Assembly (NCBI GenBank): GCA_934444735.1
Contig: CAKSDE010000001.1
Location: 1 to 64,000, forward strand
Direction: 5' to 3'
DNA: 64,000 nucleotides
Source: an uncultured Clostridia bacterium
Lineage (GTDB): Bacteria > Bacillota > Clostridia > UBA1381
Part shown: piece by piece, positions 61,619 through 64,000 of the stretch
Numbering within the stretch: the first letter of the stretch is position 1
Layout of the letters: each line of letters starts with the position of its first letter
Position numbers and translations under genes: made by a program
The notes under the pieces: generated by a model
Told to the model about the DNA's origin: nothing
What the model saw: the letters and a program-made list of their open reading frames with translations, nothing else
The model's database searches: none

Positions 61619-64000
61619 TATGAAAAAAAGAGCTATCAGTTTTATTACAGTGTTTGCCGTGTTGTCATCAGCCTGTGCCGGTTTTGCAAAAACGGAAGTT
61701 GTGATTGATTATGATTCCGATGTTGTAATAAAAAGAGTTCATAAGGTTATAGATGATGATCCGTTGGCAAATATAACCGACAGTGTGGTTAAAAAGATAA
61801 TGAAAAATACTGTTATGGTAAGCCCTGAAGCGGAATATGCATTTGTTTACGGAAAAAGAGCAGATATATCCAAGGACGGAAAATTTGCTTATGAAAAAGC
61901 GGATGAAATTTTTATTCCGGCAGATTTTTTAAAAGAAAATTTCCCGGGATCAAAGATGAGCGGCGGTGAATATGAAAGTGCGAAAAATTTTGCGGCTGAA
62001 AACGGGCTGAAATGTTCGGTTGTAAATAACATTGTCTATTTATCGGAAAAGGAAGTGCCGCTAAATGTCCACAGTAAGGTTAATACGTTTTTTGGGATTT
62101 ATGTTTCTGCGAAAGGTAAAGGCTTAGGGACGATAGAAAGCCCGCTTTCCGGTATAGATAAGGCAAAGGGCATGGTTGAAGCTGTGAAATCTTCAATAGG
62201 GCTTCCGGACGGAGGGCTGACGGTCTATTTCAGAGAGGGGTCATACCCTGTTTATGAAACGGAAATATTTACGAAAAAAGACAGCGGCAAAGAAGGCTCG
62301 CCGATAACATACAAGGCATATCACGGTGAAAAAGTTTCTTTCAACGGCGGTATTAACATTAAGGGCTCGGAATTTGGAGAAATAGTAGATGTTAATATGC
62401 TAAAAAGATTGCCGTACCCTGATCAAGTGGTATGTGTTGATGTTTCAAAAAGACTTGGCAATTTTTCCAACGGATTTAAAAGCGTAGATCCGGCTCAATG
62501 GGTTTTAACCTATAACGGAGAAAGCTTACAGCTATGTCGCTGGCCAAACAGGGAATTTGCCCTGACGGGTGAAGTCCTTGAAACGTCTAAGAATTGGAGA
62601 ACGGATGGCTTCAGGTTTGTTGTTGATAATGCAAGAGTAAAGAAATGGGTAGGCGAAGAGGATCAGAGAATATTTGGATATTTTTGCTATCGTTGGGCAG
62701 GCGAATATAGGAAGATTAAAGATGTCAGAGTGTCGGATTTATCAATAAAATCAGATCAAGGCTCTGAATTTGACGTTCTTTCGGGAAAAGAGTATTATGT
62801 ATATAACTTGGTAAGCGAACTTGACGCTCCGGGTGAGTTTTATTATGATACCAAGCATGATTTACTGTATTTGTATCCGGTAGAGGGAGATAAGAACAGC
62901 GCTGAATTTAAAAATAATAATGTTCAGTTTGCGCTCTTGTCACAAGATATGCTCAGTTTTAACGAATGTGAATATGTGACTTTTGATGATATTATATTTG
63001 AAAATTCACAAGGAAGAGTTGCTACTACGGCAGCAAATACTACGTCAATTAATTTTTTGGGGTGTACATTCAGAAATATAAGCGCAGGTATTATGCAAGA
63101 GGGTTATGACCATTTGATTAACGGATGTGATTTTTATAATATAACGGGAAACGGAATATATATGAGCGGCGGTGACCGAAACGACATCATTCCGTCGGGG
63201 AATGTGGTTAATAACTGCCGGTTCTGGAACTTTAATACCGTTTTGAGAACGAATACGGGCGCTATACAGGCACGAGGCTGCGGAAACACGGTATCACATA
63301 ATGAATTTGTCGGCGGACCGCATACGGTTATTGCATTGGCAGGTGATGAAAATGTGATTGAATATAACGAGTTTTACGATTGTTTGCAGGATAATGCAGA
63401 GGATGCCGGGACGATTTACGGAGGCAGAAATTTATCGGACCAGAATGCGCATATCAGGTATAACTATTTTCACGATATATACAATAAATCGATGGCGGCG
63501 ATATATTATGATGATACCTTGTCAAATATGCACGCAGAGGACAATGTGTTCATAAACACTGCAAGAAGTGTGTTTGTACACGGCGGCGTTAATAACTCAA
63601 TAAACAGTAACCTTGTTATTAATGAATCGGGCGACGGCGGTGCGGTAAGAATTTGCGGAAGCTCGCCGCAGTATTGGCTGACGTCAAACGCACAAACCCT
63701 TGCGTCAAACAATTTTATGTGGCATTTATTGCAATTGAATTATAAATCAAAGGGCTGGCAAAGATATAAGGATACGTTAAAATATATGGATTCTACGGTG
63801 GGTGTTTCATTTTTTCCGCCTTATGATACGGAATTTGTCGGAAATACGTTTGTAATAAGAAATCCGTTAAACGATCTGACAGAGGGCGTAGAGGCAAAGG
63901 GTAATCAGGTTGCACCTTATGTCAAAATTAAGGATAATACCGTTATTTCGGGTGATGATGTCGATTCGTTTGTAATCCCTGAAAAGTACCAAAAGATAAT
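61619..64000 (+). CDS. Secreted right-handed beta-helix protein (cut by window end)
   Basis: At least 794 codons with no stop before the edge. RBS GAGAGGA; signal peptide (cut about FAKTE). An N-terminal ~140-residue stalk-like domain (EAEYAFVYGKRADI, ADEIFIPADFLKENF) is followed by a beta-helix enzyme-like domain: GIYVSAKGKGLGTIESPL, LTVYFREGSYPVYET, LCRWPNREFA, FGYFCYRWAGEY, then repeated turns (NTVSHNEFVGG, NVIEYNEFYD, AHIRYNYFHDIY). The middle parallels the beta-helix part of the 16907 protein. The fold is common to GH141-like and lyase families; reaction unknown. Operon with 57593 and 59109. Confidence 0.8.

Noticed and set aside
1..64000. CRISPR array, rRNA or SRP RNA gene
   Set aside because: No regularly spaced identical repeats, rRNA motifs or 4.5S/6S-like hairpins were seen on reading through.

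Overview
The window looks like the chromosome of a spore-forming, low-to-moderate G+C Clostridia species (Firmicutes). Supporting signs are a SpoVM peptide, a Spo0E-like peptide, the start of a germination-protease gene, AGGAGG-type ribosome binding sites, clean TTGAAA/TTGACA-17-TATAAT promoters and many S-layer-homology (SLH) proteins. The combination of SLH proteins, secreted beta-helix proteins and GH29/GH36/GH127 suggests a degrader of plant or mucin polysaccharides. Similarity to pectin-degrading gut or compost Clostridia is a guess, not something shown here.

Region 1 (1-6870) is a decayed, AT-rich genomic island. It holds the tail of a tyrosine integrase, an IS256-type transposase relic fused into a stalk-domain fragment, a broken pnuC, an intact GH36 alpha-galactosidase-like gene, two Rhs C-terminal fragments abutting on opposite strands, a small lipoprotein (possible immunity protein), the 3' half of a tRNA-Trp gene (an att scar), a Mor-family regulator and several hairpin RNAs. 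The most striking item is a compact locus (4785-5136) with the parts of a type I toxin-antitoxin system arranged like hok/mok: strong promoter, RBS-led overlapping frame, 24-residue membrane peptide, terminator, and a convergent consensus antisense promoter.

Region 2 (6874-27308) is a glycan-degradation cluster. A cytoplasmic heparinase II/III-family enzyme and an AraC regulator are divergent. They are followed by a very large secreted LamG-like/Big_5 protein, an SLH protein, an SGNH-hydrolase/beta-helix fusion, a second beta-helix protein, another SLH protein and a GH29 fucosidase. The secreted proteins probably bind and process a polysaccharide at the cell surface, while GH29 finishes it inside.

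Region 3 (27361-50151) is mostly housekeeping: spoVM with a small membrane protein, nfeD-SPFH, ylxM-ffh-rpsP-khpA-rimM-trmD, an unusual ATP-grasp/MmgE-PrpD/SLC13 operon with a palindrome-rich leader, mutS2-ybaK-DUF1015, glmS-malQ-SLH/C39 peptidase, a transglutaminase-like gene, a Spo0E-like peptide, and tex-lgt.

Region 4 (50160-64000) returns to carbohydrate use: AraC regulator divergent from GH127, a zone of repeats and truncated genes (a gpr/DUF3048 chimera and an HTH-only LysR), then a YesM/YesN-type two-component system divergent from a solute-binding lipoprotein, a LamG/Big_5 protein and a beta-helix protein cut by the window end. The last genes parallel those of Region 2. A family of composite terminator-like repeats (13998, 37077, 46693, 52834) is scattered through the window; their hairpin arms differ but stay paired.
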